From positions 124,001 through 188,000 of the forward strand of contig NZ_NERX01000002.1 of the NCBI RefSeq assembly GCF_003063335.1: DNA of 64,000 bases, given 5' to 3'. This DNA comes from Limnohabitans sp. MMS-10A-192 (GTDB taxonomy: Bacteria; Pseudomonadota; Gammaproteobacteria; Burkholderiales; Burkholderiaceae_C). Each line of letters begins with the position of its first letter. Positions within the stretch are counted from its first letter, which is position 1. Shown in pieces: positions 51,005-59,842 of the stretch. The notes beneath the pieces were generated by a model, which saw nothing but the letters and a program-made list of their open reading frames with translations, was not told the DNA's origin and ran no database searches. The position numbers and the translations under genes are program-made.

Positions 51005-52164
51005 GGCTTGCCTGGCTCCGCTGCGTGGGCCGCTTCTTGTGCGAGTCGCAACTCGCGGGCCAGCAGCAAGCCGTTTTGGCTGACCACTTGTTCTCCCTCT
51101 TTCAGTCCGGCGCTGAGCAAGACACGTTGCGCCCCTGCGTAGGAAACTTTCACATCGCGGGGCTCAAAAACCCCCGCCTGGCTTTGCACAAATACAAAAT
51201 GCTGGTTGCCTCGCAAGAACACCGCCGAAGCGGGCACCTCGATGTTGCTGCCCACTTGGCGTTGGTAGTGCACTTGGGCCAGCATTTCATTTTTGAGCAG
51301 GCGTGCGGGGTTGGCCACCTTGGCGCGTATTTTGATGGTGCGGGTGTTCGGATCAATCTGGTCGGTGACCGCCGTGATGGTCGCTTCGAAAGTCTGTTCG
51401 GCCAAAGACGGCACCTGCAGCTTGACCTTGGCGCCAAGACGAAGGCTTGCGGCATCGGCTTCCTGGGCGTCAATGTTCACCCACAGCACGCGGGGGTCAG
51501 ACACCACAAACAGCGGGGCTCCCGAATTGTCGGTGCGCACTTCCTGGCCGGGGTTGAGGTTGCGTTCCACCACCACACCGGATACATCGCTGCGCACGCC
51601 CAACTGCTGGTTGACACCTGTGCTGCTGCCATACAGGCTGGTGCGCGCTTGTGCACGGGCCAGTTCGGATTGCGCACGAGCGGCTTCGGCCTCGGCTTGC
51701 TCCAGGTCTTTGCGGGCCACCACACCGGCATCGAAAAGTTCCCGTTGGCGTTGCAAAGCGAGTTTGGCCAATTGGGCATCGGCCTGAGCGCGTGAGGTAT
51801 CGGCTTGCGCGGCACCAAACTCGGGCGAGGCCAGCTCAGCCAGCACCTGACCTGCCGTGACCGATTGACCTATGTCGGCGCTGATGCGTGTCACGCGGCC
51901 CGTGAAAGCCGGAAAGATGCGTTGTGTTCGCTCTTCGTTCCAGACCAACTTGGCGGGCAACTCGATGTGGATGCTTTGGGCCTGTGTGGCGGGCGTGCTC
52001 ACCAACAGGGCCAACTGGGGATGCCCAGCCGGGTAGCGCAACTGTTGGTTCTGAATGATGGGCATGGGCGCAGCGGCCATTGGTTCGGACTTTTCTTGGC
52101 AGGCGGCCAACAAAGCCAGGGCGGCGATGCTCAAGACGGCGATTGGGGTGTGCAGGTTTTTCAA
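51001..52164 (-). CDS. czcB: RND periplasmic adaptor (CzcB-type)
   Basis: A 387-residue membrane fusion protein. The N-terminus is a lipoprotein-type signal (LALLAACQEK, Cys near 21), so it is probably acylated and membrane-anchored. Lipoyl halves, a coiled-coil hairpin rich in Ala/Glu/Arg and beta-barrel domains follow (IGQSVTAGQVLAELASPEFG, about 97-116; GVVVERNLNPGQEV). It links the CzcA pump with the TolC-like channel encoded upstream. Confidence 0.88.
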   Translation of the reverse strand: MKNLHTPIAVLSIAALALLAACQEKSEPMAAAPMPIIQNQQLRYPAGHPQLALLVSTPATQAQSIHIELPAKLVWNEERTQRIFPAFTGRVTRISADIGQSVTAGQVLAELASPEFGAAQADTSRAQADAQLAKLALQRQRELFDAGVVARKDLEQAEAEAARAQSELARAQARTSLYGSSTGVNQQLGVRSDVSGVVVERNLNPGQEVRTDNSGAPLFVVSDPRVLWVNIDAQEADAASLRLGAKVKLQVPSLAEQTFEATITAVTDQIDPNTRTIKIRAKVANPARLLKNEMLAQVHYQRQVGSNIEVPASAVFLRGNQHFVFVQSQAGVFEPRDVKVSYAGAQRVLLSAGLKEGEQVVSQNGLLLARELRLAQEAAHAAEPGKP

Positions 52165-52195
52165 GGGCTGGTCTCGCTCGGGAATTCAAAGAGGT

Positions 52196-53518
52196 TCAAT
52201 GGGCGCGGCCTGGCATGGCCAAGCGCAATTGCCAAGCGCCCAAGGCTTTGGCGTGCGCGTTGCGTGCGGCCAAAGCTTCGAGTTGGATGGTCTTGAGGGT
52301 GCGGCGGGCGTCCAGCAAATCGGTCAGCGTCAAGCCGCCTTTGTTGTAGGCCGTCTCGGCTTGCGCGGCCACCTGAGTGGCTTGTATCAGGATGCTGCTT
52401 TCGAATATTTGCAAGCGTTGTGCGCTGATTTGACGCGCTTGCACCAGCGCGCCCAGATCTGCGTGCGCTTGCAGCAAGGTTTTTTGCAGCAGGGCCTGGC
52501 TTTGCTCTTCTTGTGCCAAAGCGCGGGCAATGTCGCCGTCAAAGCGCTGCCAGCCGTTCAAGGGCATGGAGATGCGCAAAGCCATCAAGCGGGTGGATGT
52601 TCCCGGAAAATGGTCAAAGCTGGTGCCTATGCTGGGGTCGGTTTGGCGCAAAGCTTGTGCCGATTGCAAGGCCGTTTGTGCTGCGGCCAAGCGTTCGCGG
52701 GCAGCGATGACATTGGGGCGTTGCTCGATCAGCGTCTCCAGCAGGGCATCGGCTTGTGCGGTGTCGGCGGTGCTGGCAGGCCATTCGCCTTGCACCTGCC
52801 AGCCACCCCTTGGCACGGCCAAGCCTGTGAATTGCGACAGGGCCCAGACCGCCTGCTGGCGGTCCAGCGCGGCACTTTGTTCTTCGGCGCGACTGCGTTC
52901 GGCTTCAATTTGAATGCGCGCTGCGTCCTGTGCCGATAAATCGCCAGCCTTCAGCCGCAACTGCGCGCTGTGCGCCAGTTGCTTGGCGCTTTGGCCGATG
53001 GCTTGGACAGCCTGCAAGCGTTGCTGTGCCGCCAACAAGTCATAAAAAGCCGCTTGGGCGTTGATTTGTTGAAGCAGCAAGACCTCTTGGCTGTCGGCTT
53101 GGGCCGCGTTGGCGCTGTGCGCTGCCGTTTCGGTGCGCAAGGCCCGTTTGTTGCCGCGCTCCCATGTCCAGTCCAGGCCGAGGGATTTGTCGATGCGTTT
53201 TTGAGACCAAAAAGAACCGCTGCCATTGCCGTTTTGCAAATCAATGGAAGCGACGCCGGCCGACAAAGTGGGCGCGGGCGCCCGGTCTGCGCTGAGCACT
53301 TCGGCGCGAGCGGCGTTCACGGCGCGCTGTGCGGCCAGCACCTCGGGGCTTTGCCGGGCCGCCTGCAGCACCTCTTGGAGGCCCAAGACCGAAGACGCGG
53401 GCGCGGGCGTACCCAAAGATGGCGCAGCCGTCGGGCTGATCGCGTCGGCCGCCAGAACCCAGGGGCTCAAACCCAAGGCCGCCAGGCCACTCCAAAGAAA
53501 CAAGTGTCGTATGCTCAT
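52196..53518 (-). CDS. czcC: TolC-family outer-membrane channel (CzcC-type)
   Basis: A 440-residue outer-membrane factor with a signal peptide (residues 1-23) and the repeated heptad-rich helices of the TolC fold (AAQAETAYNKGGLTLTDLLDARRTL near the end). It leads the czcCBA-like operon, 31 bases before czcB, and faces the two-component genes across a 71-base gap, so it is probably under their control. Confidence 0.88.
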   Translation of the reverse strand: MSIRHLFLWSGLAALGLSPWVLAADAISPTAAPSLGTPAPASSVLGLQEVLQAARQSPEVLAAQRAVNAARAEVLSADRAPAPTLSAGVASIDLQNGNGSGSFWSQKRIDKSLGLDWTWERGNKRALRTETAAHSANAAQADSQEVLLLQQINAQAAFYDLLAAQQRLQAVQAIGQSAKQLAHSAQLRLKAGDLSAQDAARIQIEAERSRAEEQSAALDRQQAVWALSQFTGLAVPRGGWQVQGEWPASTADTAQADALLETLIEQRPNVIAARERLAAAQTALQSAQALRQTDPSIGTSFDHFPGTSTRLMALRISMPLNGWQRFDGDIARALAQEEQSQALLQKTLLQAHADLGALVQARQISAQRLQIFESSILIQATQVAAQAETAYNKGGLTLTDLLDARRTLKTIQLEALAARNAHAKALGAWQLRLAMPGRAH

Positions 53519-53589
53519 TGTTCCTTTATCAGTGAACTGGCCTGACCAATACCTGACTTCGGGACTTGTTTTGTGGAGACTAAGGGTTC

Positions 53590-54282
53590 ATGCGTATCTT
53601 GTTGGTGGAAGACGATCCGGTGCTGCAGGCGGTCATGCTGCGCAGTCTGGCCGATGCCGGGCATCGCGTGGATGGGGCGGGTGACTACGCGACGGCGCAG
53701 CACTTGTGGCACGTGCAGAGCTATGACGCCGTTTTGCTGGATCTGAACTTGCCCCTGAACGAGCGCCGCTACGCCGAGATGGTCAGCGGTTTGACCTTGT
53801 TGCGTGAGCGCAGGTCCAAAGGCGACAAGACCCCCGTGCTGGTGCTCACCGCCCGCAACCGCACCGATGAACGCATTGCGGGGCTGGACGCGGGCGCTGA
53901 CGACTATCTGGGCAAGCCCTTTGAGCTGGCCGAAGTGGAGGCCCGTTTGCGTGCCCTGGTGCGCCGCAGTCAGGGGGCCGATGAGCAGACCCAGGTGGGG
54001 CAGCTGGTGCTCGACCGCAAAGCACGGCGGATTTTGATTCAGGGCCAGGAGCTGACCTTGCCTGCACGCGAACTCGAAGTGCTGTGGGAGCTGATGAGCC
54101 CGCCCGGCCGCACGGTGAGCAAAAAAGACCTGTCCAACAAGCTCTCGGATTTTGAAGAAGCGCTGGCCGACAACGCGCTGGAAGCCTTCATTTCCCGTTT
54201 GCGCAAAAAACTGGCGCAATCGGGCGCATCGATTCGCACCTTGCGTGGCTTGGGCTATTTGATGGAAGAGCAGCGCTCATGA
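53590..54282 (+). CDS. OmpR-family response regulator
   Basis: A 230-residue regulator: receiver domain (LLVEDDPVLQAVML; phosphoacceptor in VLLDLNLPL, near residue 51; LVLTARN; KPF) and a C-terminal winged helix (about 135-228) with SRLRKKLAQSGASIRTLRGLGYLM. The receiver has an insert after the phosphoacceptor (NERRYAEMVSGLT), longer than in typical OmpR proteins. It is divergent from the czcCBA-like operon and overlaps the kinase gene by 4 bases. A metal-sensing role is inferred from position. Confidence 0.92.
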   Translation: MRILLVEDDPVLQAVMLRSLADAGHRVDGAGDYATAQHLWHVQSYDAVLLDLNLPLNERRYAEMVSGLTLLRERRSKGDKTPVLVLTARNRTDERIAGLDAGADDYLGKPFELAEVEARLRALVRRSQGADEQTQVGQLVLDRKARRILIQGQELTLPARELEVLWELMSPPGRTVSKKDLSNKLSDFEEALADNALEAFISRLRKKLAQSGASIRTLRGLGYLMEEQRS

Positions 54283-55694
54283 GGCGCGTTTCCACCTCTT
54301 TGCGTGCGCGCTTGTTGCGCCACGTGATCTTGCCGCTGGCCTTGACATGGCTGGTGGGCGCCATGCTGGCCTTGGCGGTGGCGCGCTATTTCACGCAGCA
54401 GGCCTTTGACCGCGCCCTGCTCGATGACGCTTACGCCGTGGCCAGCCATGTCCGCGATGCCGAAGACGGTGGGCTGACTTTGGGCTTGAGTGCTGTGGAG
54501 ATGGGCAATTTGCTCTTTGACCAGAACGAAAACCTTTACTTTGCGGTTTACCAAGACGATGGCCGTCTGCTGGCCGGCCATGCCGGTTTGCAGTTGCCGG
54601 TCGGTGCCCGCACGGTCGTGACGCCATTTTTCACGGAAACCCCGTTCCAGAACCGCAGCGTGCGTGCCGTGGTGTTGGAACGCAGCAAGCCCGCCAACTT
54701 CACCGTGGTGGTGGCGCAAACCACACGGGTGCAGGACCGCTTGTTTCAACGCTTGTTGTTTTTCTCGCTGGTGCCGCAGTTGCTGCTGCTGATTTGGCTG
54801 GCCTGGTGGTTGCGCCGCGCCATTCAGAAAGATGTGCAACCCCTGATGGACTTGGAGCGCGCGGTGGCGCAGCGCGATGTGCGCGACCTCACGCCGCTCA
54901 CGATTTCCACCCGCACGCTGGATGTGCAAAAACTCGGCGAATCCATCAACGCTCTGCTCACGCGCATTGAGCAAAGCGTGCGTGGCCAAAAAGAGTTTGC
55001 GGGCAATGTGGCGCACGAGATGCGCACGCCGCTGGCGGGCATCCGGGCCTTGGCGGAGTACGGCCTGACCCAATCCGACCCGCAGGTTTGGCGTGAGCAA
55101 CTGCGCAGCATCGCGCAAAGCCAGGAAAGAGCCAGCCACTTGATCGACCAGTTGCTGGCCTTGGCTTTGGCGCAAGAAGCCCAGCAGGTTTTGCAGCCCC
55201 AGCCCCTGGCTTTGGACGAGGTGGTGCGTGACAGCCTGATGCGCCATTTGCACCGGGCTGATGCCTTGGGTGTCGATCTGGGCGTGGACTTTGAAGAGGG
55301 CCTGGACTTGCCGTTGTTCATCTTGGCCCAACGCGCTTTGCTCGAAGGGGCGCTGGACAATTTGATCGACAACGCCCTGCGCTATGGCGTGCCCACGGAC
55401 GGGGCCGACCGGCACGTGACGGTGGCTGTCTCTCAGCCAGAGCCGGGCGCGGTGTGCTTGTCGGTCATCGACAACGGCCCGGGCATCACCGAGGCGCAGC
55501 GCGAGCGTCTTTTGCGGCGCTGGGCCCAAGGCAGCGCGGGCGAAGCGCTCAAACAAGGCTCGGGCCTGGGCCTGGCCATCGTGGCCGAGTACGCCCGCAT
55601 CATGGGTGCGCAGCTGTCGATGGTCAGCCCCGCCAGCCAAGGCCAGGGCCTCAAAGTCAGCCTGCGCTTTGCGCTTCAGCCCAGCGTTGGGTAG
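54279..55694 (+). CDS. Two-component sensor histidine kinase (TctE-like)
   Basis: A 471-residue sensor with two membrane helices (about 15-35 and 160-180) around a periplasmic region of about 125 residues of the 2CSK_N type seen in TctE. The HisKA box is NVAHEMRTPLAGIRAL (His near 248), followed by N box DNLIDNALRYG and G boxes DNGPGI and GSGLGLAIV. Its 3' end overlaps the convergent nemA gene by 19 bases. Whether it senses metals or a carboxylate cannot be told from the sequence. Confidence 0.92.
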   Translation: MRRVSTSLRARLLRHVILPLALTWLVGAMLALAVARYFTQQAFDRALLDDAYAVASHVRDAEDGGLTLGLSAVEMGNLLFDQNENLYFAVYQDDGRLLAGHAGLQLPVGARTVVTPFFTETPFQNRSVRAVVLERSKPANFTVVVAQTTRVQDRLFQRLLFFSLVPQLLLLIWLAWWLRRAIQKDVQPLMDLERAVAQRDVRDLTPLTISTRTLDVQKLGESINALLTRIEQSVRGQKEFAGNVAHEMRTPLAGIRALAEYGLTQSDPQVWREQLRSIAQSQERASHLIDQLLALALAQEAQQVLQPQPLALDEVVRDSLMRHLHRADALGVDLGVDFEEGLDLPLFILAQRALLEGALDNLIDNALRYGVPTDGADRHVTVAVSQPEPGAVCLSVIDNGPGITEAQRERLLRRWAQGSAGEALKQGSGLGLAIVAEYARIMGAQLSMVSPASQGQGLKVSLRFALQPSVG

Positions 55695-56803
55695 TCCAGG
55701 TAACCGGCATCGCCGCCGCCGTACAAGGTGGCGCGCTCCAGCGTGTTGAAGGGGCCACCTTGTTTCAGGCGCGCGCCCAAGTCGGGGTTGGCGATGAAGG
55801 GGCGACCAAAGGCGATCAGGTCGGCGCCTTCGGCCAAGGACTGTTCGGCCAGTGGCAGGTCGTAACCGTTGTTGACCATCCAGGCTGCCTGCCCACCGCT
55901 TTGGCGGTAAGCGTTTTTCAGCGCTGCGTAATCGAAAGGCGCAGGGCCTTGCTGGTGGTCGCGCGGGCCACCGGTCGAGCCTTCGATGATGTGCACATAG
56001 GCCAGGCCCAGCGGGGCCAGTTGCCGGGCCACATGCTCGAATAAAGGCTGTGGCAAGTCGTCGCTGGCGTCGTTGGCGGGCGTCACGGGCGAGAGGCGGA
56101 TGCCGGTGCGACCGCCACCGATTTCGGCCACGACGGCTTGCATGACTTCTTGCAAAAAGCGGGCGCGGTTTTCAACCGAGCCGCCATACGCGTCGCTGCG
56201 CTGGTTGCTGCCCGAACGCAAAAACTGGTCGATCAGGTAACCGTTGGCCGCATGCACTTCGACGCCATCAAACCCCGCAGCCACCGCGTTGGCAGCGGCG
56301 CGGCGGTAGTCTTCCACAATGCCGGGCAGCTCTGCGGCATCGAGTGCGCGGGGAGCCGACACATCCACAAATTGCGCTTTGCCATCGACCAACAACACGG
56401 TTTTGCCTTTGGCCGCCACAGCCGACGGGGCCACGGGCGCTTGGCCATTGGGCTGCAAGCTGGTGTGCGAGATGCGGCCCACGTGCCACAGCTGCATGAC
56501 GATCTTGCCGCCTTCGGCATGCACCGCATCGGTCACCTGCTTCCATGAGGCGATTTGTTCAGCGCTCCAGATGCCGGGCACATCGGCATAACCTTGGCCC
56601 TGGTGGCTGATGCCGGTGGCTTCGGTGATGATCAGGCCCGCGCCGGTGGCGGGGTTGGCGCGTTGTCGGTAGTAAGCGGCGATGCGGGCATTGGCCAAGC
56701 CGCCAGGCGCACGGTTGCGCGTGAGCGGCGCCATCACGATGCGGGTTGACAGAGCCAGGGCGCCGACTTGGCAGGGTTCAAACAGGGAGGTCATCGGGGG
56801 CAT
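55676..56803 (-). CDS. nemA: Old-yellow-enzyme alkene reductase (N-ethylmaleimide reductase type)
   Basis: A 375-residue FMN TIM-barrel ene-reductase. Motifs: IVMAPLTRNRAPGGLAN (about 22-38), QLWHVGRISHT (about 103-113), GVEVHAANGYLIDQFLR (about 179-195, substrate His and Asn) and the FMN-phosphate segment AEGADLIAFGRPFIANPDL. It reduces electrophilic alkenes and nitro-esters with NAD(P)H. The ATG at 56803 or the one at 56794 could be used. It converges on the kinase gene with a 19-base overlap. Confidence 0.92.
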   Translation of the reverse strand: MPPMTSLFEPCQVGALALSTRIVMAPLTRNRAPGGLANARIAAYYRQRANPATGAGLIITEATGISHQGQGYADVPGIWSAEQIASWKQVTDAVHAEGGKIVMQLWHVGRISHTSLQPNGQAPVAPSAVAAKGKTVLLVDGKAQFVDVSAPRALDAAELPGIVEDYRRAAANAVAAGFDGVEVHAANGYLIDQFLRSGSNQRSDAYGGSVENRARFLQEVMQAVVAEIGGGRTGIRLSPVTPANDASDDLPQPLFEHVARQLAPLGLAYVHIIEGSTGGPRDHQQGPAPFDYAALKNAYRQSGGQAAWMVNNGYDLPLAEQSLAEGADLIAFGRPFIANPDLGARLKQGGPFNTLERATLYGGGDAGYLDYPTLG

Positions 56804-56837
56804 TTCTCAGAGTGATTTCAAAGGATTTCAAAGGGGC

Positions 56838-57623
56838 TCAGACGTCAAAGCCCGGGTTCTCGCGGGCCAGTTTGCGCAGCAGCGAAGGCCACACAAAAGC
56901 GCCGCCCAGGCCACCGGTTTGCACGCGCATGGCGTGTGAGATACCGTCCAAAATTTGCGGGTTCACGGCTGTCAGCTCCTTCGGGCCCGATTGCCCGGCT
57001 AGGGCATCGACCTGGATGCGGCAGGTGTTCTCAAACGTGTACATCGACAAGAAAGCATCGGCGATCGATTTGCCCACCGTGAGCAGACCGTGGTTGCGCA
57101 GCATCAAATAATTGGCTTCCCCCAGGTCGGCTTGCAGGCGGGTTTTCTCATCGTCACGGATGGCCACGCCTTCGTAGCCGTGGTAGGCCAGCGAGGCCAG
57201 CACAAAAGTGCTTTGCTGGCTGATGGGCAGCACGCCGTGCGCCTGTGCGCTCACGGCCACGCCCGCCCGGGTGTGGGTGTGCAGCACACACCCGGCATCG
57301 TGCCGCGCCTCGTGCACTGCGCTGTGGATCACAAAGCCTGCCGGGTTGACCGGGAAGGGGCTGTCGTGCAGTTTGTTGCACTGCATGTCCACCTTCACCA
57401 GGCTGGATGCGGTGATCTCGTCGAACATCAGGCCATAGGGGTTGATCAAAAACTGTTCTTGCCCGCCGGTGACCGATTCGGGCAACTTGGCGCTGATGTG
57501 GGTGAAGACCAGATCGCTCCAGCCGTACAGCGCCACCAGCCGATAACAAGCGGCCAGATCGACACGCAACTGCCACTCATCGGGGTGAACGCTGTCTTTC
57601 AAAGAAGGGATCTCAAACGCCAT
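56838..57623 (-). CDS. Class II aldolase/adducin-family protein
   Basis: A 261-residue protein of the zinc-dependent class II aldolase fold: SDLVFTHISAKLP (about 36-48), LINPYGLMFDEIT, the metal histidines in VLHTHTRAGVAVS (about 113-125) and NHGLLTVGKSIADAF (about 178-192). Adducin-like members in this order often act on hydroxy acids or sugar phosphates, but many are uncharacterised. It starts 34 bases before nemA on the same strand, so they may be co-transcribed. Confidence 0.88.
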   Translation of the reverse strand: MAFEIPSLKDSVHPDEWQLRVDLAACYRLVALYGWSDLVFTHISAKLPESVTGGQEQFLINPYGLMFDEITASSLVKVDMQCNKLHDSPFPVNPAGFVIHSAVHEARHDAGCVLHTHTRAGVAVSAQAHGVLPISQQSTFVLASLAYHGYEGVAIRDDEKTRLQADLGEANYLMLRNHGLLTVGKSIADAFLSMYTFENTCRIQVDALAGQSGPKELTAVNPQILDGISHAMRVQTGGLGGAFVWPSLLRKLARENPGFDV

Positions 57624-57715
57624 GGCACAGCTCCTGCGGGGGTGAATCAGAACAAGGCGTTCAGCTTAACCACAAGCGTGTGCGCGGTCAGACCTCTTGG
57701 TGACTTGGCGCACCT

Positions 57716-57991
57716 TCAGCCGGGGCGGGTTTGCGTTTCCAGTTGCGTGAGGTAAATGCTTGCGTACTGCCCGCCATCGTCCACAGCGCCGCACATCTCA
57801 AGAGACGCTTGCAGCTGCCCGCACACGGCGGGGCGGCCGGGCTGGCCAAAAATCTTGCAGCGCAGCTGCTCGTCGAGCTGCACGCAGGGCACGCCTGCCG
57901 GTTTGCCGCCAGGCATGCCGGGGATGGCCGAGGAGATGGACGGCGCAATGCAACAAGCGGCGCAGCCTGCGCGGCAAGACACGGCCTTCAT
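57716..57991 (-). CDS. YkgJ-family cysteine-cluster protein
   Basis: A 91-residue protein with the YkgJ pattern: CRAGCAACC (residues 6-14), [20 protein letters not shown] (about 35-54) and a further CG. The cysteines are thought to bind zinc or an iron-sulphur cluster; the role is unknown. It starts 10 bases after mltA on the same strand. Confidence 0.87.
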   Translation of the reverse strand: MKAVSCRAGCAACCIAPSISSAIPGMPGGKPAGVPCVQLDEQLRCKIFGQPGRPAVCGQLQASLEMCGAVDDGGQYASIYLTQLETQTRPG

Positions 57992-58001
57992 GTCAAAGCC
58001 T

Positions 58002-59150
58002 TCATTTGGGCCACAAGACCCACAACTGCAAAGGCTGTTTCATGCGCCCGGCCAGCTCGCCTGCGGCTGCACCCGAGCCTGCGTAGTAGTCGGCCCGTAC
58101 CGCACCCACGATGGCGGTGCCGGTGTCTTGCGCCAGCACCAGTTTGTCCAGCGATGTCACCGGCCCTTGCGAGCGCAGCCACACCGGCGTGCCATAGGGA
58201 ATGCTGCTGCGGTCCACCGCGATGGAGCGGCCTGCGGTGAGCGGCACGCCTTGCGCGCCTTTGGGGCCGGGCGGTGTGATGCCCGGCGGCAAGGCTTCTT
58301 CCTTGAAGAACACCACGCGCGGGTTTTGCCACAGCAGCTCGTTCACGCGCGAGGGGTTGCGTGCGATCCAGTCCTTGATGCCGGGCCAGGACGCATCGCG
58401 GATCAGGCCTTGGTCGAGCAGCCATCGGCCAATGCTTTTGTAGGGTTGCTCGTTGGTGCCCGCATAGGCCATGCGCACCAGGCGCTGGCGGCCATCGGGC
58501 TCGGTCAGGTTGACCAGGCCCGAGCCCTGGATGTGCAGCACCATGGCATCGACCGGGTCGGCCAGGTACACCAGATCTTTGCCGCGCAGGGCGGTGCGGG
58601 CAGCGGATGTGGTCTCCATCTCCTGGCGGGTGTACCAGGGCTTGCGCTGGGCCAGGCTGGCAGGGGGCGCATACAAGGGCACGTTGTAGCCTGCGCGTGG
58701 TTGGCGCGAGGCGTTGAGCACCGGCTCGTAGTACGAGGTCAGCAGTCCTTCGCTGCGTTGGTCGAGCGACTCCACGCGGTAGGCTTGCAGCTTCTGGCGC
58801 AGCCATTGGCGCTGTGCAGCAGCCGAGGCGTTGGCGAGTTGTTGCACTTCGGGGCAGAGGGTTTTCCAGGCGGGTGCGGGGCGCAGGCAGCTTTGTTGCC
58901 AGGCGGGCCAGGCTTCTTGAAGGTCGTCGTTGTCCAGCCCGGTGATGTGGGACCAGGGCACCGGCACCCAGCGGCTTTGGGCCTGCGTGATGACCGAGGG
59001 CATTGGGCCTGCTTGTGGGCCAGGTTTTGCCTCTGGCCAAGGGGTTTGCTGGCGCGGGCTCATGCTGCAGCCGGCCAGACTGCCTACAATCGCGGCCAAT
59101 AACCATGCGGCCCGGGCCGATGGCCATCGCATCAAAAGGAACGTGTTCAT
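58002..59150 (-). CDS. mltA: Membrane-bound lytic murein transglycosylase A
   Basis: A 382-residue lipoprotein that cleaves peptidoglycan glycan strands to anhydromuropeptides. A signal with lipobox LAGC is near residues 24-28. The MltA domain spans [17 protein letters not shown] and the 3D domain ends with [24 protein letters not shown], containing the catalytic aspartates. The ATG at 59150 overlaps the start of the divergent small gene (CATG); an ATG at 59132 is a shorter alternative that would leave that gene's ribosome-binding site free. Confidence 0.92.
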   Translation of the reverse strand: MNTFLLMRWPSARAAWLLAAIVGSLAGCSMSPRQQTPWPEAKPGPQAGPMPSVITQAQSRWVPVPWSHITGLDNDDLQEAWPAWQQSCLRPAPAWKTLCPEVQQLANASAAAQRQWLRQKLQAYRVESLDQRSEGLLTSYYEPVLNASRQPRAGYNVPLYAPPASLAQRKPWYTRQEMETTSAARTALRGKDLVYLADPVDAMVLHIQGSGLVNLTEPDGRQRLVRMAYAGTNEQPYKSIGRWLLDQGLIRDASWPGIKDWIARNPSRVNELLWQNPRVVFFKEEALPPGITPPGPKGAQGVPLTAGRSIAVDRSSIPYGTPVWLRSQGPVTSLDKLVLAQDTGTAIVGAVRADYYAGSGAAAGELAGRMKQPLQLWVLWPK

Positions 59151-59283
59151 GGGTTTGATTTTGCTGGAAGCTTTGCTGGCCTTGGTCGTCTTGGTTGTGA
59201 TTGTCTGGTGGACGATGTTTGCCGGACGCTCCAAAGGGGAGTTGTCTGCCCGCCCAGACGATGCGGACCAAGACAAACCGTGA
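59149..59283 (+). CDS. Small single-pass membrane protein
   Basis: A 44-residue protein: residues 2-23 form one strong membrane helix (LILLEALLALVVLVVIVWW), then a charged tail (GRSKGELSARPDD). AAAAGGA lies 9-14 bases before the ATG at 59149. The ATG is the complement of the mltA start, so the two genes share the sequence CATG. The pattern fits short inner-membrane proteins of Burkholderiales; no function is known. It converges with the NlpC/P60 gene 20 bases away. Confidence 0.6.
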   Translation: MGLILLEALLALVVLVVIVWWTMFAGRSKGELSARPDDADQDKP

Positions 59284-59302
59284 CGGGCTGCAACAGGCGA
59301 CA

Positions 59303-59842
59303 TCAGTCGAGCAAGGTCTGACCGCCTTCAAACCGCTTGGCGTAGTAGCGGTTGCTCAGGTGGTCGATGCGCACGCCGGTGCGCTCGTTGCTGGCGTGCA
59401 CAAAGCGGCCATCGCCCACATACACGCCCACGTGTGAATGCCTCGCGCCCAGGGTGTTGAAGAACACCAGATCGCCGGCTTGTAGAGAAGCGGTGTCCAC
59501 AGGCCGTGACAAGCGGCCCAGATCGGCCGATGTGCCGCGCAGCTTCATGCCCGCAGCCTCTTTGTAAACATGCGTGACCAAACCCGAGCAGTCAAAGCCC
59601 ATGGCGGGCCCGCGCCCACCCCAGGCATAACGCGTGTCAAGCAAGGACATTGCGTACAAGGCCAGGTCGTTGCGCGTGGCGTTGTGCGGTGAGGGGCTTG
59701 TGCTGGACGCCGTGGGTGGCGTGGCGGGCTTGGCCTTGTAAGGCGCAGGGGCGCTGCATCCTGCCAGCAGCGCTGCCGCTAGACAAAGCTCTGTTGTCGT
59801 CCACCAGGCTTGGCGGGTCAGGTGTGCCCGGGCCATGCTCAT
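59303..59842 (-). CDS. NlpC/P60 peptidoglycan endopeptidase, lipoprotein
   Basis: A 179-residue lipoprotein: signal with LAGC near residue 29, a Pro/Thr/Ser-rich linker (about 30-55), and the catalytic domain with GFDCSGLVTHVY (catalytic Cys near 84), HSHVGVYVGDGRFVHAS (His near 135) and a third polar residue nearby. It would cut D-Glu-mDAP bonds. The start overlaps the FixJ-like regulator's stop by 4 bases, so the hydrolase is coupled to a two-component system. Confidence 0.9.
   Translation of the reverse strand: MSMARAHLTRQAWWTTTELCLAAALLAGCSAPAPYKAKPATPPTASSTSPSPHNATRNDLALYAMSLLDTRYAWGGRGPAMGFDCSGLVTHVYKEAAGMKLRGTSADLGRLSRPVDTASLQAGDLVFFNTLGARHSHVGVYVGDGRFVHASNERTGVRIDHLSNRYYAKRFEGGQTLLD

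Noticed and set aside
54255-55640. 461-codon frame antisense to the sensor kinase
   Set aside because: Shadow of the kinase gene; no domains.
57756-59102. 448-codon plus-strand frame across ykgJ and mltA
   Set aside because: Crosses two real minus-strand genes, has repetitive His/Gly/Gln composition and no ribosome-binding site.
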